Assembly: GCA_018822545.1 (NCBI GenBank)
Contig: JAHJKA010000009.1
Location: forward strand, 1-64,000
Length of the DNA: 64,000 nucleotides
Origin: Pseudomonadota bacterium
Lineage (GTDB): Bacteria; Desulfobacterota; Desulfobulbia; Desulfobulbales; SURF-16
Reading direction: 5' to 3'
Part shown: positions 17,877 to 26,031 of the stretch, one piece after another
How positions within the stretch are numbered: position 1 is the stretch's first letter
How the letters are laid out: each line of letters starts with the position of its first letter
Notes under the pieces: generated by a model
Database searches by the model: none
Seen by the model: only the letters and a program-made list of their open reading frames with translations
Told to the model about the DNA's origin: nothing
Made by a program: the position numbers and the translations under genes

Positions 17877-20498
17877 ATGGGCCAAACATATTTTCTTGTT
17901 GAAACAGAGGAAAAAAGACAGATGCTGCACGCGCTCCTGCAGGAGCGGGGTGAGGTGCTTATTGTTCCTGTCCTTGCTGCGGTGGTGGAGGCCAAAAATA
18001 GCGATCACCTGGCTCGGGGTGAGGAAGGGTTTCTCTTTAGGCCATTGGCTGCCAGCCATGACGTCTTGAAGAAGATGCTGAAAAATGGCAAGGCGGATAT
18101 CTGTCTTGCTTTTGATTGTAGCGAGCGAGGGGAGTATAACAGCTGGCTGTGGGCCGGGATGATAGGTCAGCTCTCCAAAGGGGCGCTGCAATGTCGCCGT
18201 CTTCGTCTGGCAGCCCTTGATGAAGCCGGGGTTTCCATGGCCATGGAACGTGAGGAGTATGTCGATTCCGCCCAGGCGGCCTGTTTTTATTTTGAAGAGT
18301 GTTTTCAGCGCTGCTTGGCCAGCCATCTTCAGCGACTTCTTGGCACCCGTACTGGCCCTGGAAATATCCCCTTATCCATACCTGTTTTAACCATTCTGAC
18401 CCTTTTGGCCGAGCGGGAGCAAGAGGTGCGAGAGTTTGCCGGGACGCCAAAATGGCATGTGAAACTTTCGCTGAAGGGAACAAAAGGTGAAATCCCTGCC
18501 CAGTTGATAGAGGTGGTTGGGGTATGTAGCGATGGCACCCTTGAGGGGAAAGATCAGGCCAAGAAGGTTGCTGAAGATCTGGCAGGCCAATCTTTCCTGG
18601 TTGCTTCCCGCCAGGAAAACATCCTGGAAATCCCAGCCCCTCAGCCCTACACCCTGTATGAGCTTATTATTGACGCCTTTCGGTATTGTCAAATTCCATT
18701 GGCAGAGGCCCTGCAGGCTGCCATCGCGCTCTTTGCCGGTGTCGCTTTGGGTGGTAAACGGCAGGCTCTTATTTCATCACTCTATGCCGTTACCCTTGAC
18801 AATGTGCAGCCTCTGGTTGAGGCGGTTGGCCGGCAAGTCGAGGCCCGTTTTGGCAAAGAGGCACTGCAGAGTCGCCCTTTGTCGGGGCTGGGCATCATGC
18901 CTCTTGACCCCGACATAAATCCTGAAGAGCTTGCCGGTCTTCCTGATGTCTTACAGAAAATCTATGATCTTATCTGGCGCCGGGCCTTGGCCAGCCAAAT
19001 GGCAGAGGGTGTCGGCAAGGAAATACTTCTTACTCTTGCAACAGAGAAATACCGGCTGCAGAGCGATGCCCGGCTGATTGAGGAGCCAGGTTTCCTCCAG
19101 GTCTATCAGTACGGCTATGGCACTCTTTTGTCTGCCACCCTTGCAGATACATTGCAGGAAGAGGAGAAGGCAACGGTTGTGAAGGTGGTTCCTGAGGAGC
19201 GCTTTGGAATGACTTCGGATCGCTATTCACTGGCCAGTCTGGTGGACGATCTTGGTGAACTCGGGGTGGAACGGCAGGATGAGGTGGTGTTGAACCTTGG
19301 GAGGCTCTGTGCGAACGGTTATGTCAGTCTCCAGAAAGACGGCACCCTGCAATGTGAATCTAACCTGTTTAAGGTGGTCAACACCTTAAACCGAGCTTTT
19401 CCAGGCATGCAGGGTTTGAACCTTATCGTTTATTATGCCCAGACCATTGATGAAGTGACCTCTGGGCGGAAACGTTTTCAGATGGGACTTAAGCAGTTTG
19501 ATCAAAATCTCGTTATCCAGGGTCAGCCACTGGTGAAGGCCAAGCCGCCTACTTCTCTTGAGCGGCTCAATAAATCAAAAAACATTATTAAGAGTGATGC
19601 GCCGCCACCAAAAAAAGGGCAGGCTCAAGTCCAGGCGATGCCTGATGCGGCGGCAAAAGTTGATGACGCATCTTTTCAAGATGGTCAAAAAGCTGTTGGT
19701 ATCCCGGAGCCGTCCACGGAAATAGCCGCAGTTTTACCTGAAGATGAAGGGGTGGAAGTTGAAATTCAAGAGCCTGAAGAGAACACAAATGGTGAGGAGC
19801 AAAGCGTTCCTGAACAGGATGATGATGCACTTTTTGTTGATGAAGAAGGGGAAGAGCAGGCCTCTGAAGTGTCAGCTGCAGAGGCAGAGCAACTTTTTCA
19901 GGAAGCTGGCGAGCAGTTGTCGGAGGTCCCTTCCGCACCGTCCGCGACTACAGACGCCCCGGTGGATTCCGATCTTCTCCTGCAGAAGGAGGGTGCTGTA
20001 AAAGGCATTGAGGCGGTCCCGACAAAACCCTGCCCTGAATGCGGCAGGGCCATGGTTCGGAAGGGCGATCGTTTAGGGCAGTACTGGGCCTGTACAGGTA
20101 TTCCAGCCTGTCGGCATACGGAAGGCACCCAGGAGAAAGAGGGTGATGACGCCCTGCAATGCCCTCTCTGCCATCAGGGGCAGCTGGTGGTAAAACGCAC
20201 CCCCACAGGCAAGGATATGTATGTGTGTCGGCGGGAGTCATGCGAGTTTATGGCCTGGTCCAAGCCCCATGCCATCCATTGTCCCCTGTGCAGTTCGTCA
20301 TTCTTGGTGGAGAAAAAAGGAGTGAGCGGTAAGGTTGTTCTCCGCTGCCCAAAGGCGGGTTGCAACTACAGTCAACCAAGGGCGGCAGGCGACGAGCAGG
20401 AGGCACCGGTTATGAGGAAAAAGGTAGTTGTTCGCCGTGTGAAAGGCAGTAGCACCGGCGGCGGCAAACGCAAAGTGGTGGTACGCAGGAAGAAATAA
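17877..20498 (+). CDS. Degenerate type IA DNA topoisomerase homologue with three C-terminal zinc ribbons
   Basis: An 873-residue protein collinear with bacterial topoisomerase I. The N-terminal Toprim-like start (FLVETEEKRQML) keeps Glu9, but the DxDxE metal motif is DCSERGE at residues 80-86, so the second and third acidic ligands became Ser and Arg. The helical gate domain is recognisable (CLASHLQRLLGTRTGPGN, ILTLLAEREQEVREF). Where the catalytic Tyr lies in LITYMRTDS this protein has LISSLYAVTL (298-307), so Tyr is Ser301. The HEAIRPT loop is GIMPLDPD. A long acidic linker (about 590-715) leads to three zinc ribbons: CPEC at 719, CPLC at 762 and CPLC at 802. The C-terminus is basic (VVRRKK). 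It probably binds DNA or RNA without relaxing it; this is inference. Confidence 0.75.
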   Translation: MGQTYFLVETEEKRQMLHALLQERGEVLIVPVLAAVVEAKNSDHLARGEEGFLFRPLAASHDVLKKMLKNGKADICLAFDCSERGEYNSWLWAGMIGQLSKGALQCRRLRLAALDEAGVSMAMEREEYVDSAQAACFYFEECFQRCLASHLQRLLGTRTGPGNIPLSIPVLTILTLLAEREQEVREFAGTPKWHVKLSLKGTKGEIPAQLIEVVGVCSDGTLEGKDQAKKVAEDLAGQSFLVASRQENILEIPAPQPYTLYELIIDAFRYCQIPLAEALQAAIALFAGVALGGKRQALISSLYAVTLDNVQPLVEAVGRQVEARFGKEALQSRPLSGLGIMPLDPDINPEELAGLPDVLQKIYDLIWRRALASQMAEGVGKEILLTLATEKYRLQSDARLIEEPGFLQVYQYGYGTLLSATLADTLQEEEKATVVKVVPEERFGMTSDRYSLASLVDDLGELGVERQDEVVLNLGRLCANGYVSLQKDGTLQCESNLFKVVNTLNRAFPGMQGLNLIVYYAQTIDEVTSGRKRFQMGLKQFDQNLVIQGQPLVKAKPPTSLERLNKSKNIIKSDAPPPKKGQAQVQAMPDAAAKVDDASFQDGQKAVGIPEPSTEIAAVLPEDEGVEVEIQEPEENTNGEEQSVPEQDDDALFVDEEGEEQASEVSAAEAEQLFQEAGEQLSEVPSAPSATTDAPVDSDLLLQKEGAVKGIEAVPTKPCPECGRAMVRKGDRLGQYWACTGIPACRHTEGTQEKEGDDALQCPLCHQGQLVVKRTPTGKDMYVCRRESCEFMAWSKPHAIHCPLCSSSFLVEKKGVSGKVVLRCPKAGCNYSQPRAAGDEQEAPVMRKKVVVRRVKGSSTGGGKRKVVVRRKK

Positions 20499-20527
20499 GC
20501 GTGAAACCAAGCGCACATTTTTTGAGG

Positions 20528-20577
20528 CCACAGAATCCACGGAAAATAAAAAAGATTTTCTTCCGTGGATTCCGTTG
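20528..20577. repeat. Inverted repeat of CCACRGAATCCACGGAA type (copy 1)
   Basis: CCACAGAATCCACGGAA at 20528-20544 pairs with TTCCGTGGATTCCGTTG at 20561-20577 around an A/T-rich loop. It sits between convergent ends of the topoisomerase-like gene and the flavodoxin gene and could act as a shared terminator. A related element flanks the other side of the flavodoxin gene. Confidence 0.7.
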
Positions 20578-20610
20578 CTGACATTCCTATGTCATGAGCG
20601 TCGGTGGTGC

Positions 20611-21186
20611 TTACGGGTGAAGTTTTTTAAGGAGCCAGGCCATGTTCTCGCCCAGGATGCGCATGGTCTCCATGCCTTCCTTGTCATCCTTAACGTCGCC
20701 GGGCTTGAGGCCCACGCCCATATTCCAGTAGCTTGAGCTCGGGATAATCATCTCTGAGATGGTGAACAGGTGGTTCATGGTGTCAAAGGCATGCACTGAG
20801 CCAGCCCGGCGCATGGCCACCACTGCGGCGCCGACCTTACGCTTGAAGAGACTGCCGTTGACCCGAGACACATAACCGGCGCGGTCGATGAGGGCCTTGA
20901 TTTCGCTGGAGACATCGGCGAAATAGGTGGGGGAACCAAGCAGGATACCGTCAGCAGCAATCATCTTTTCGATATATTCATTCATGTTGTCATCATTATT
21001 GGCGCAGCGCTTGTTCTTCTCCTTCAGACATTTCATGCAGGCCACGCAGCCTCGCACCGGCTGGCCGCCAAGCTGGATGGTCTCGGTCTTGATACCTTCT
21101 TTTTCCAGTTCGTCGAGAACCGCACGGATGAGGATGGAGGTGTTGCCTGTTGGGCGCGGACTGCCGTTGATCGCGAGGACTTTCAT
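20611..21186 (-). CDS. Flavodoxin-fold NAD(P)H-dependent FMN reductase family protein
   Basis: A 191-residue iron-sulfur-flavoprotein-like reductase. KVLAINGSPRPTGNTSIL is the FMN phosphate-binding loop and GILLGSPTYFADVSSEIKAL supplies the second flavin loop. Cysteines in the segment GCVACMKCLKEKNKRC form a CxxCxxC...C set that in related archaeal and SRB proteins binds a 4Fe-4S cluster, so it probably passes electrons between an Fe-S cluster and FMN. The ATG at 21186 has GGAG upstream. It is flanked on both sides by related inverted repeats. Substrate unknown. Confidence 0.85.
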   Translation of the reverse strand: MKVLAINGSPRPTGNTSILIRAVLDELEKEGIKTETIQLGGQPVRGCVACMKCLKEKNKRCANNDDNMNEYIEKMIAADGILLGSPTYFADVSSEIKALIDRAGYVSRVNGSLFKRKVGAAVVAMRRAGSVHAFDTMNHLFTISEMIIPSSSYWNMGVGLKPGDVKDDKEGMETMRILGENMAWLLKKLHP

Positions 21187-21256
21187 GGGGGGCTCCTGTC
21201 GTTTGAGTGGTCGGTGGCTCGTAAACAAAGATCATATAATAAAATTGTTTTTTTTA

Positions 21257-21327
21257 GCCACGGAATCCACAGAAGGCACGGAAGAAAACCTCTTTTCTTT
21301 TTCCGGGGCTGCCGTGGATTCCGTGGC
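21257..21327. repeat. Inverted repeat of GCCACGGAATCCAC type (copy 2)
   Basis: GCCACGGAATCCAC at 21257-21270 and its exact complement GTGGATTCCGTGGC at 21314-21327, with a G/A-rich spacer that includes AGAAGGCACGGAAGA. Same family as the element at 20528-20577. It lies between the end of the TPR-methyltransferase gene and the flavodoxin start. Confidence 0.75.
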
Positions 21328-21356
21328 AATCTTTCCGATGCCAACCGGCTATCTTG

Positions 21357-22628
21357 CTAATCAGCCGTGAGCATATAGAGGTTGCCCGGGATCCATTCGT
21401 CCTTCTCCTTGCGGATTTTAGCCACCTGCACAGCAAGCACTATAAAGCCACATTCCTTGGCCAAGGCCCGGATGTATGCTTCGGCGTGGCCGTAGCGGCC
21501 CATGGTTTTCAGGCAAAAGCCCTGGGGGGTAAGCTCTGTTGAAAAGAGGAAGATGCTGCCCGGAGCGGCCCTTTTCTTTACCAGGGTGAAAATATCGCGG
21601 AGCTCACCAAGATAGATAAAAACATCGGCGGCCAGAAAGAGGTCAAAAGATTCTTTGCTCTCCCTTAAAAATGAGCAGATGTCTGTTTCGTGGAGGCTGT
21701 TATACAGGCCTTTTTTTCCTGCCACCTCAAGCATTTTCGGGGAAAGGTCAATGCCTATCATTTTTTCGGTGAGATCCTGAAAGGCCTCGCCGGACAAGCC
21801 GGTGCCGCAGCCCATGTCGAGGGTGGTGGCAAAACGGCGGTTCTCCATGCTGGGAAGCATCTCTCTGAGTTGAGTTGGGGTGGTATAGCCCAGCTTTTCC
21901 ACCAGACTCTCGTCATAATGTTCCGAAAAACTGTCAAAGACCTTACGGATATAGGTGTCAGGGGCTCTGTCTGGGGTTTTGCCGGTGAGCGCTGCCAGCA
22001 TATGGGTGGCCATGGTGGCGTTGTGGTCTAGGGCGATGAGTTTCTTGTAGGTGGTGATGGCTTTGTCGACGTGTCTTTCCAGATGATAGAGATAGCCTAG
22101 GTTATTTAAGGCCTGGGCGTGGTCTGGATTATTCTCAACCACTTTTTCAAAAAACCAGATGCTGTCGGCGTGGTGATGGATGTCCTTGCAAAGGACGCCG
22201 ATGTTGTAGAGGACATCCTCGGCGTCATCAGGGCTGAGGTCCAGCACTTTTTGGTAGCAGTTGAAGGCTTTGTCGAATTGCCCCAGTTTTTTCCAGGTCA
22301 GAGCCTGGTTGAAGAAAATATCAGCGTCATCAGGGCAGTGTTTGGCAGCCTCCTCATAGGCCAGAGCCGCCTTGGTGTAGTCGCCCTGTTCAAAAAAGAT
22401 GACACCCAGATTGTAATGGGCCGGGGCCGCCTCCGGGGCCAGGGTTATGGTACAGGTAAACCAGTGGGATGCCTCTTCCACCTGGCCTTGTTCAAAATAG
22501 AGCAGGGCAAGAAGGTAGCAAAAATGAGGGTTTTCTGGCTCATGGTCAAGGAGGGCTTTGTAACCGGCCAAGGCCTGTTCGAAATGGCCATCCTGGTGAA
22601 ATTGTCGTGTCTGTTCAAGAAGGTTCAT
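21357..22628 (-). CDS. TPR-repeat protein with C-terminal SAM-dependent methyltransferase domain
   Basis: A 423-residue fusion. Residues 1-220 contain about six tetratricopeptide repeats (AHYNLGVIFFEQGDYTKAAL and ALNNLGYLYHLERHVDKAI are clear units). From about 230 a class I methyltransferase follows with TLDMGCGTGLSGEAF at about 265-280 (SAM motif I) and a IGIDLSPKML acidic strand-2 end. The linker segment FDSFSEHYDESLVEKLGY is common in this fusion family. The substrate is not known. I start at ATG 22628, 5 bp after the stop of the upstream HhH-PLD gene, so it is co-transcribed with it. Confidence 0.85.
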   Translation of the reverse strand: MNLLEQTRQFHQDGHFEQALAGYKALLDHEPENPHFCYLLALLYFEQGQVEEASHWFTCTITLAPEAAPAHYNLGVIFFEQGDYTKAALAYEEAAKHCPDDADIFFNQALTWKKLGQFDKAFNCYQKVLDLSPDDAEDVLYNIGVLCKDIHHHADSIWFFEKVVENNPDHAQALNNLGYLYHLERHVDKAITTYKKLIALDHNATMATHMLAALTGKTPDRAPDTYIRKVFDSFSEHYDESLVEKLGYTTPTQLREMLPSMENRRFATTLDMGCGTGLSGEAFQDLTEKMIGIDLSPKMLEVAGKKGLYNSLHETDICSFLRESKESFDLFLAADVFIYLGELRDIFTLVKKRAAPGSIFLFSTELTPQGFCLKTMGRYGHAEAYIRALAKECGFIVLAVQVAKIRKEKDEWIPGNLYMLTAD

Positions 22629-22632
22629 GGTG

Positions 22633-23457
22633 TTATTGTATTGCGGCAATATAGTCAGTGAGCTCTCCTGCCATCTTGCGGTTGTCAAGGAGTAGACTCA
22701 TTTCATGGTTAAAGGCCAAGGCCGAGTGTGACAGGTTGTGGCTTCCCACAAAACAAAAACGGTTGTCGATGATAACCATTTTGGTGTGGGTGGTTTTGTT
22801 GGGTGAATCGAAACGGACCTTGATGTTGTGTTCTCGGAGTGTGGCGGCGACCTGTTGGTTGTCGACATTAATGGAGTCGTTATATCCAGAGTTTTCCAGG
22901 ACAACTTCAATCTGCACACCACGTTTTCCAGCCTTGATCAGTTCATCGACAAGCTGGGCTGGTTTGTTGTTTTTGCCGGCGGTTGTCTTAAAGAGAAACA
23001 TCGCCACATCGATGCGGTGCTGTGCTGATTTGATGAAATTAATCAACACCGGGAAATAGTGATCATCGGCGAGCAGCATGGACTGGTCTTGACCAAGGGA
23101 GTAGGACTCTCTTTTTAATGCTGCCGCACCCTGGCTGGATATGCTTATGTGCGGCCGAATCGCCTCCAGGGATTTGGGGCCGATGCTTTCAACCTTGAGA
23201 AGATGATCTATCTCTCTAAAATGGCCGTTGTCACGGCGGAAGTTGATAATGGCCTGGGCCCGTGCCCTACCGATATAGGGCAGGGTGGTGAGTTCTTCTG
23301 CCGTGGCCGTGTTAATATTGATCTGGTCGGCCAGGGCCGGGCAGCAGAAGAAGAAAAGGATGAGGGCTGAAGGAAGAAGAACGAACGCGTAGAGCGGCCC
23401 TCGTTTTTTTGAGTGGTGCTGACGTTCATCTTTATTTTTATGCCTTTTAGGGTGCAT
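22633..23457 (-). CDS. Secreted helix-hairpin-helix and phospholipase D-like protein
   Basis: A 274-residue protein with a basic N-terminus, a hydrophobic segment (ALILFFFCCPALA) that looks like a signal peptide ending near residue 43, and then a ComEA-type helix-hairpin-helix (QININTATAEELTTLPYIGR). Residues 125-274 are a single PLD-like domain with the HTKMVIIDNRFCFVGSHN signature (HxKx4D...GS.N), like the small Nuc endonuclease family that acts as a dimer. The mix suggests a periplasmic or surface DNA-binding nuclease, possibly linked to DNA uptake or degradation, which is inference. The start has AAGGA upstream. It follows the persulfide reductase gene by 18 bp. Confidence 0.85.
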   Translation of the reverse strand: MHPKRHKNKDERQHHSKKRGPLYAFVLLPSALILFFFCCPALADQININTATAEELTTLPYIGRARAQAIINFRRDNGHFREIDHLLKVESIGPKSLEAIRPHISISSQGAAALKRESYSLGQDQSMLLADDHYFPVLINFIKSAQHRIDVAMFLFKTTAGKNNKPAQLVDELIKAGKRGVQIEVVLENSGYNDSINVDNQQVAATLREHNIKVRFDSPNKTTHTKMVIIDNRFCFVGSHNLSHSALAFNHEMSLLLDNRKMAGELTDYIAAIQ

Positions 23458-23475
23458 AATTCTTCCTTCAACCTT

Positions 23476-25200
23476 TTATTTGTTTGGCCACCACTGGGGC
23501 TCAAGGCGGGTGATGACATTGAAGCCGCCACCTAAGACCAGGGTGTTGCCGAGACCAACCGAATCCAGGAATATCTGAATTTCGTAAGAACGGGTGCCCG
23601 CATCACAGATGATGATCAGGGTCTTGTCCTTCGGTAGTTTGCTATATTGTGCCCGAATATCGCTGTAGACCAGGGGTAGCCATTTGTCATCGTATTTGGC
23701 AACAAAGGCGCCTACCTCGTTAGGGTGGCGGATGTCCAGCGCCCGCCAATCAGGCTGGCAGGACATGTCCTCCATCCAAGCCATAAAAGTGGGGATGGAG
23801 ACGTTGCGTTGCCTGTTCATCTGCATATTGTCAGCGACGTTTGCTGCGGCATTGAGGGCATCCAGGGCCGTGGCAAAAGGGGGCGCGTAGGCCATCTCGC
23901 AGAGGCTGAAGTCATCAATGGTACCATTCTTGGCAATCAGGGCAGCGGCGGCATCGATCCGGGCCAGGACAGCGTCATTCATGGGACCGAAACCCTGGAC
24001 ACCGAGGACCCGTCTGGTGCGGCGATCAAAGACCATTTGTAAGGGGATCTTGGCCTCGGTGGGGAAGAAGTGGGCCCGGTCGGAGGGGGCGGTGATGGCG
24101 GCATCGGCATCAAAACCAGCGGCGCGAGCTGATTCCAAGGAGAGGCCAGTGGCGCCGATACAGCGTTCAAAGGCCTTCATGATAAAGGAACCCATGGCGC
24201 CTGGATAGGTGGAGGGGATGCCTGCCAGGTTATCGCCAACGATGCGGCCCTCGCGGTTAGCAAGGGAGCCTAAGGGGGCCATGAATTTCTGGCCGGAAAC
24301 CATGTGGGTCACCTCAATACAGTCGCCCGCGGCATAGATGTTGGGGTCAGAGGTTTGCAGACGGTCGTTGACCACAATGCCGAACTGGGAAACGAGCAGC
24401 CCGGCCTCCGCTGCCAGCTGGCTGCGGGGTCGAACCCCGGTGGCCATGATGACAATATCTGTGTCGATGGTGCGGTTTGGGGTGACCACCTTGCAGGCCT
24501 TGCCGTTTTCATCGGCAATAATTTCCGAGGCGCCTTCGCCGGTGTAAATCTTGACCCCCATGGACTCCATATGTTTTTCCAGCATGGTGGAAAACCAGGG
24601 GTCAATAATTCTGGGTAGGAGCTGGGGCATGAACTCAATCACTGAGGTTTCAGCGCCCCAGAGATCTGCAAAAGCCTCGGCCATCTCGAGACCAATGGCA
24701 CCGCCGCCGATAATTACAGCCCTGCCGATTTGGCCAGAGGCAAGTTGCTTCTTAATGGCGATGGCCTTATGAAGATCACTGATGGTATAGACGCCGGGAA
24801 GTTCAGCGCCTGGGATGGGAAGGACAAAGGGCTGGCTGCCGGTGGTGATCACCAGCTTGTCGTAGGGAATGGTGTCCTTGGCGCCGCTGATAACATTTTC
24901 CACTTCCAGGACCTTGTTTTTGCGATTGATGGCCAGGGCTCTGGTCAGGGTGCGGACCTTAACACCCTTGGCGCGCAGGAAGAAATCCTCGTTTCTGGTC
25001 ATGTGAAAGCTTGTTTTGCGCAGCTCATCTTCGTCCGCCACATCGCCAGAAACATAGTACGGGATACCGCAGCCGCCGTAGGAGATCAGGCTGTCTTGGT
25101 CGACAATGGTAATCTCCGCATCCGGCATCAGCCGTTTGGCCCGACAGGCTGTTTTCGGTCCGGCAGCAACACCGCCGACAATCACAATTCTCTCTCCCAT
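23476..25200 (-). CDS. FAD-dependent persulfide/CoA-disulfide reductase with C-terminal rhodanese domain
   Basis: A 574-residue pyridine-nucleotide disulfide oxidoreductase. The FAD motif (IVIVGGVAAGPKTACRAKR), the redox Cys in SYGGCGIPYYVSG (about Cys44), the NAD motif (AVIIGGGAIGLEMAEAFADL) and the second FAD motif (NIYAAGDCIEV) are present. The last 100 residues are a rhodanese-like domain with LIIICDAGTRSYEIQIFL. This architecture is that of CoA-persulfide/CoA-disulfide reductases (Npsr type), which reduce persulfides with NAD(P)H in sulfur-metabolising bacteria, and the sat/dsr setting fits that. GGAGG precedes the ATG at 25200. Physiological substrate is inferred. Confidence 0.85.
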   Translation of the reverse strand: MGERIVIVGGVAAGPKTACRAKRLMPDAEITIVDQDSLISYGGCGIPYYVSGDVADEDELRKTSFHMTRNEDFFLRAKGVKVRTLTRALAINRKNKVLEVENVISGAKDTIPYDKLVITTGSQPFVLPIPGAELPGVYTISDLHKAIAIKKQLASGQIGRAVIIGGGAIGLEMAEAFADLWGAETSVIEFMPQLLPRIIDPWFSTMLEKHMESMGVKIYTGEGASEIIADENGKACKVVTPNRTIDTDIVIMATGVRPRSQLAAEAGLLVSQFGIVVNDRLQTSDPNIYAAGDCIEVTHMVSGQKFMAPLGSLANREGRIVGDNLAGIPSTYPGAMGSFIMKAFERCIGATGLSLESARAAGFDADAAITAPSDRAHFFPTEAKIPLQMVFDRRTRRVLGVQGFGPMNDAVLARIDAAAALIAKNGTIDDFSLCEMAYAPPFATALDALNAAANVADNMQMNRQRNVSIPTFMAWMEDMSCQPDWRALDIRHPNEVGAFVAKYDDKWLPLVYSDIRAQYSKLPKDKTLIIICDAGTRSYEIQIFLDSVGLGNTLVLGGGFNVITRLEPQWWPNK

Positions 25201-25409
25201 ATTCCTATCCCTCCAAAGATGTAAAAGTATATTTTAAACAGGTGCTGATAAATAAAGGTGCAGAAAAAGTCACCGCAAAAACAGGAGAAAAGGTGCCCTT
25301 TGGTGAGATTTTTTTTGTCTTAAAAATATCAAGCGCTGAACAATATCGCGATTGCATGTGCCTGTCAATGCTAGGAATAAAGAATATTAGCGAAGCCTTA
25401 AATTCTTTC

Positions 25410-25438
25410 TTGACAAGGTGGTGGTGTAACCGTATATA
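25410..25438 (+). promoter_or_regulatory. Sigma-70-type promoter for the DUF302/ACR3-like cluster
   Basis: TTGACA at 25410-25415, exactly 17 bp, then TATATA at 25433-25438, about 87 bp before the DUF302 start codon. It is the best promoter match in the 324-bp divergent gap to the persulfide reductase gene. Confidence 0.7.
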
Positions 25439-25524
25439 TGGGCATATGCACAAAACTTTCAATGGATTCGCCTGGGGTATGAGGGCGTAAAATATTTTTA
25501 AAATTATGGAAACGGGGGGTGTTT

Positions 25525-25941
25525 ATGCTCAGAAGTAAAGATCTTTATGTGGCCGAGAGTGGTAAGGGTGTTTCGCAATTTGTTGCTGATTTTACAGCAA
25601 TAGTGAAGGCGAATGATTTCGTGGTAAATAATTATGAAAGCATGGATATGAAAAAAACTTTCCGGTCCCACGGCGGTCAGGTGCCGGATGACTTTGACCT
25701 GCACATGATTCAAGTCTGCAAGCCTACCAAGGCGGATAAGAGTCTCACGATGAATCCTGAGCGGGCAATTCTGATGCCCAAGTTTGTCATGGTCTTTTCC
25801 AAGGATGGTAAAACCCAGGTGCGCTATCTCAGCTACAGTGATGCCGATATTACCGAGCTTGTCCTTGATGACCCAAAGTTTGTTGAGTCTGTGGGGCAGA
25901 CTTTTGTGAAAATTCGTTCCATGATTGATGAGGCCCGATAA
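25525..25941 (+). CDS. DUF302 domain protein
   Basis: A 138-residue soluble protein whose middle (MIQVCKPTKADKSLTMNPER and ILMPKFVMVFSKDG) is typical of DUF302. The family has a known fold but no agreed function; many members sit near redox or metal-handling genes. The start is taken at ATG 25525; a GTG two codons upstream is possible. The gene begins a plus-strand cluster with an ACR3-like permease and a NifX-family protein and has its own promoter. Confidence 0.8.
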   Translation: MLRSKDLYVAESGKGVSQFVADFTAIVKANDFVVNNYESMDMKKTFRSHGGQVPDDFDLHMIQVCKPTKADKSLTMNPERAILMPKFVMVFSKDGKTQVRYLSYSDADITELVLDDPKFVESVGQTFVKIRSMIDEAR

Positions 25942-26031
25942 AAGGCTGGTAGTAGTCGACGTATCCCTTCGATCACGTCACTGTCAAAGGCGTGATGGTA
26001 TGATTTTTTTTTCTGATTCCTAGGTGTAACT

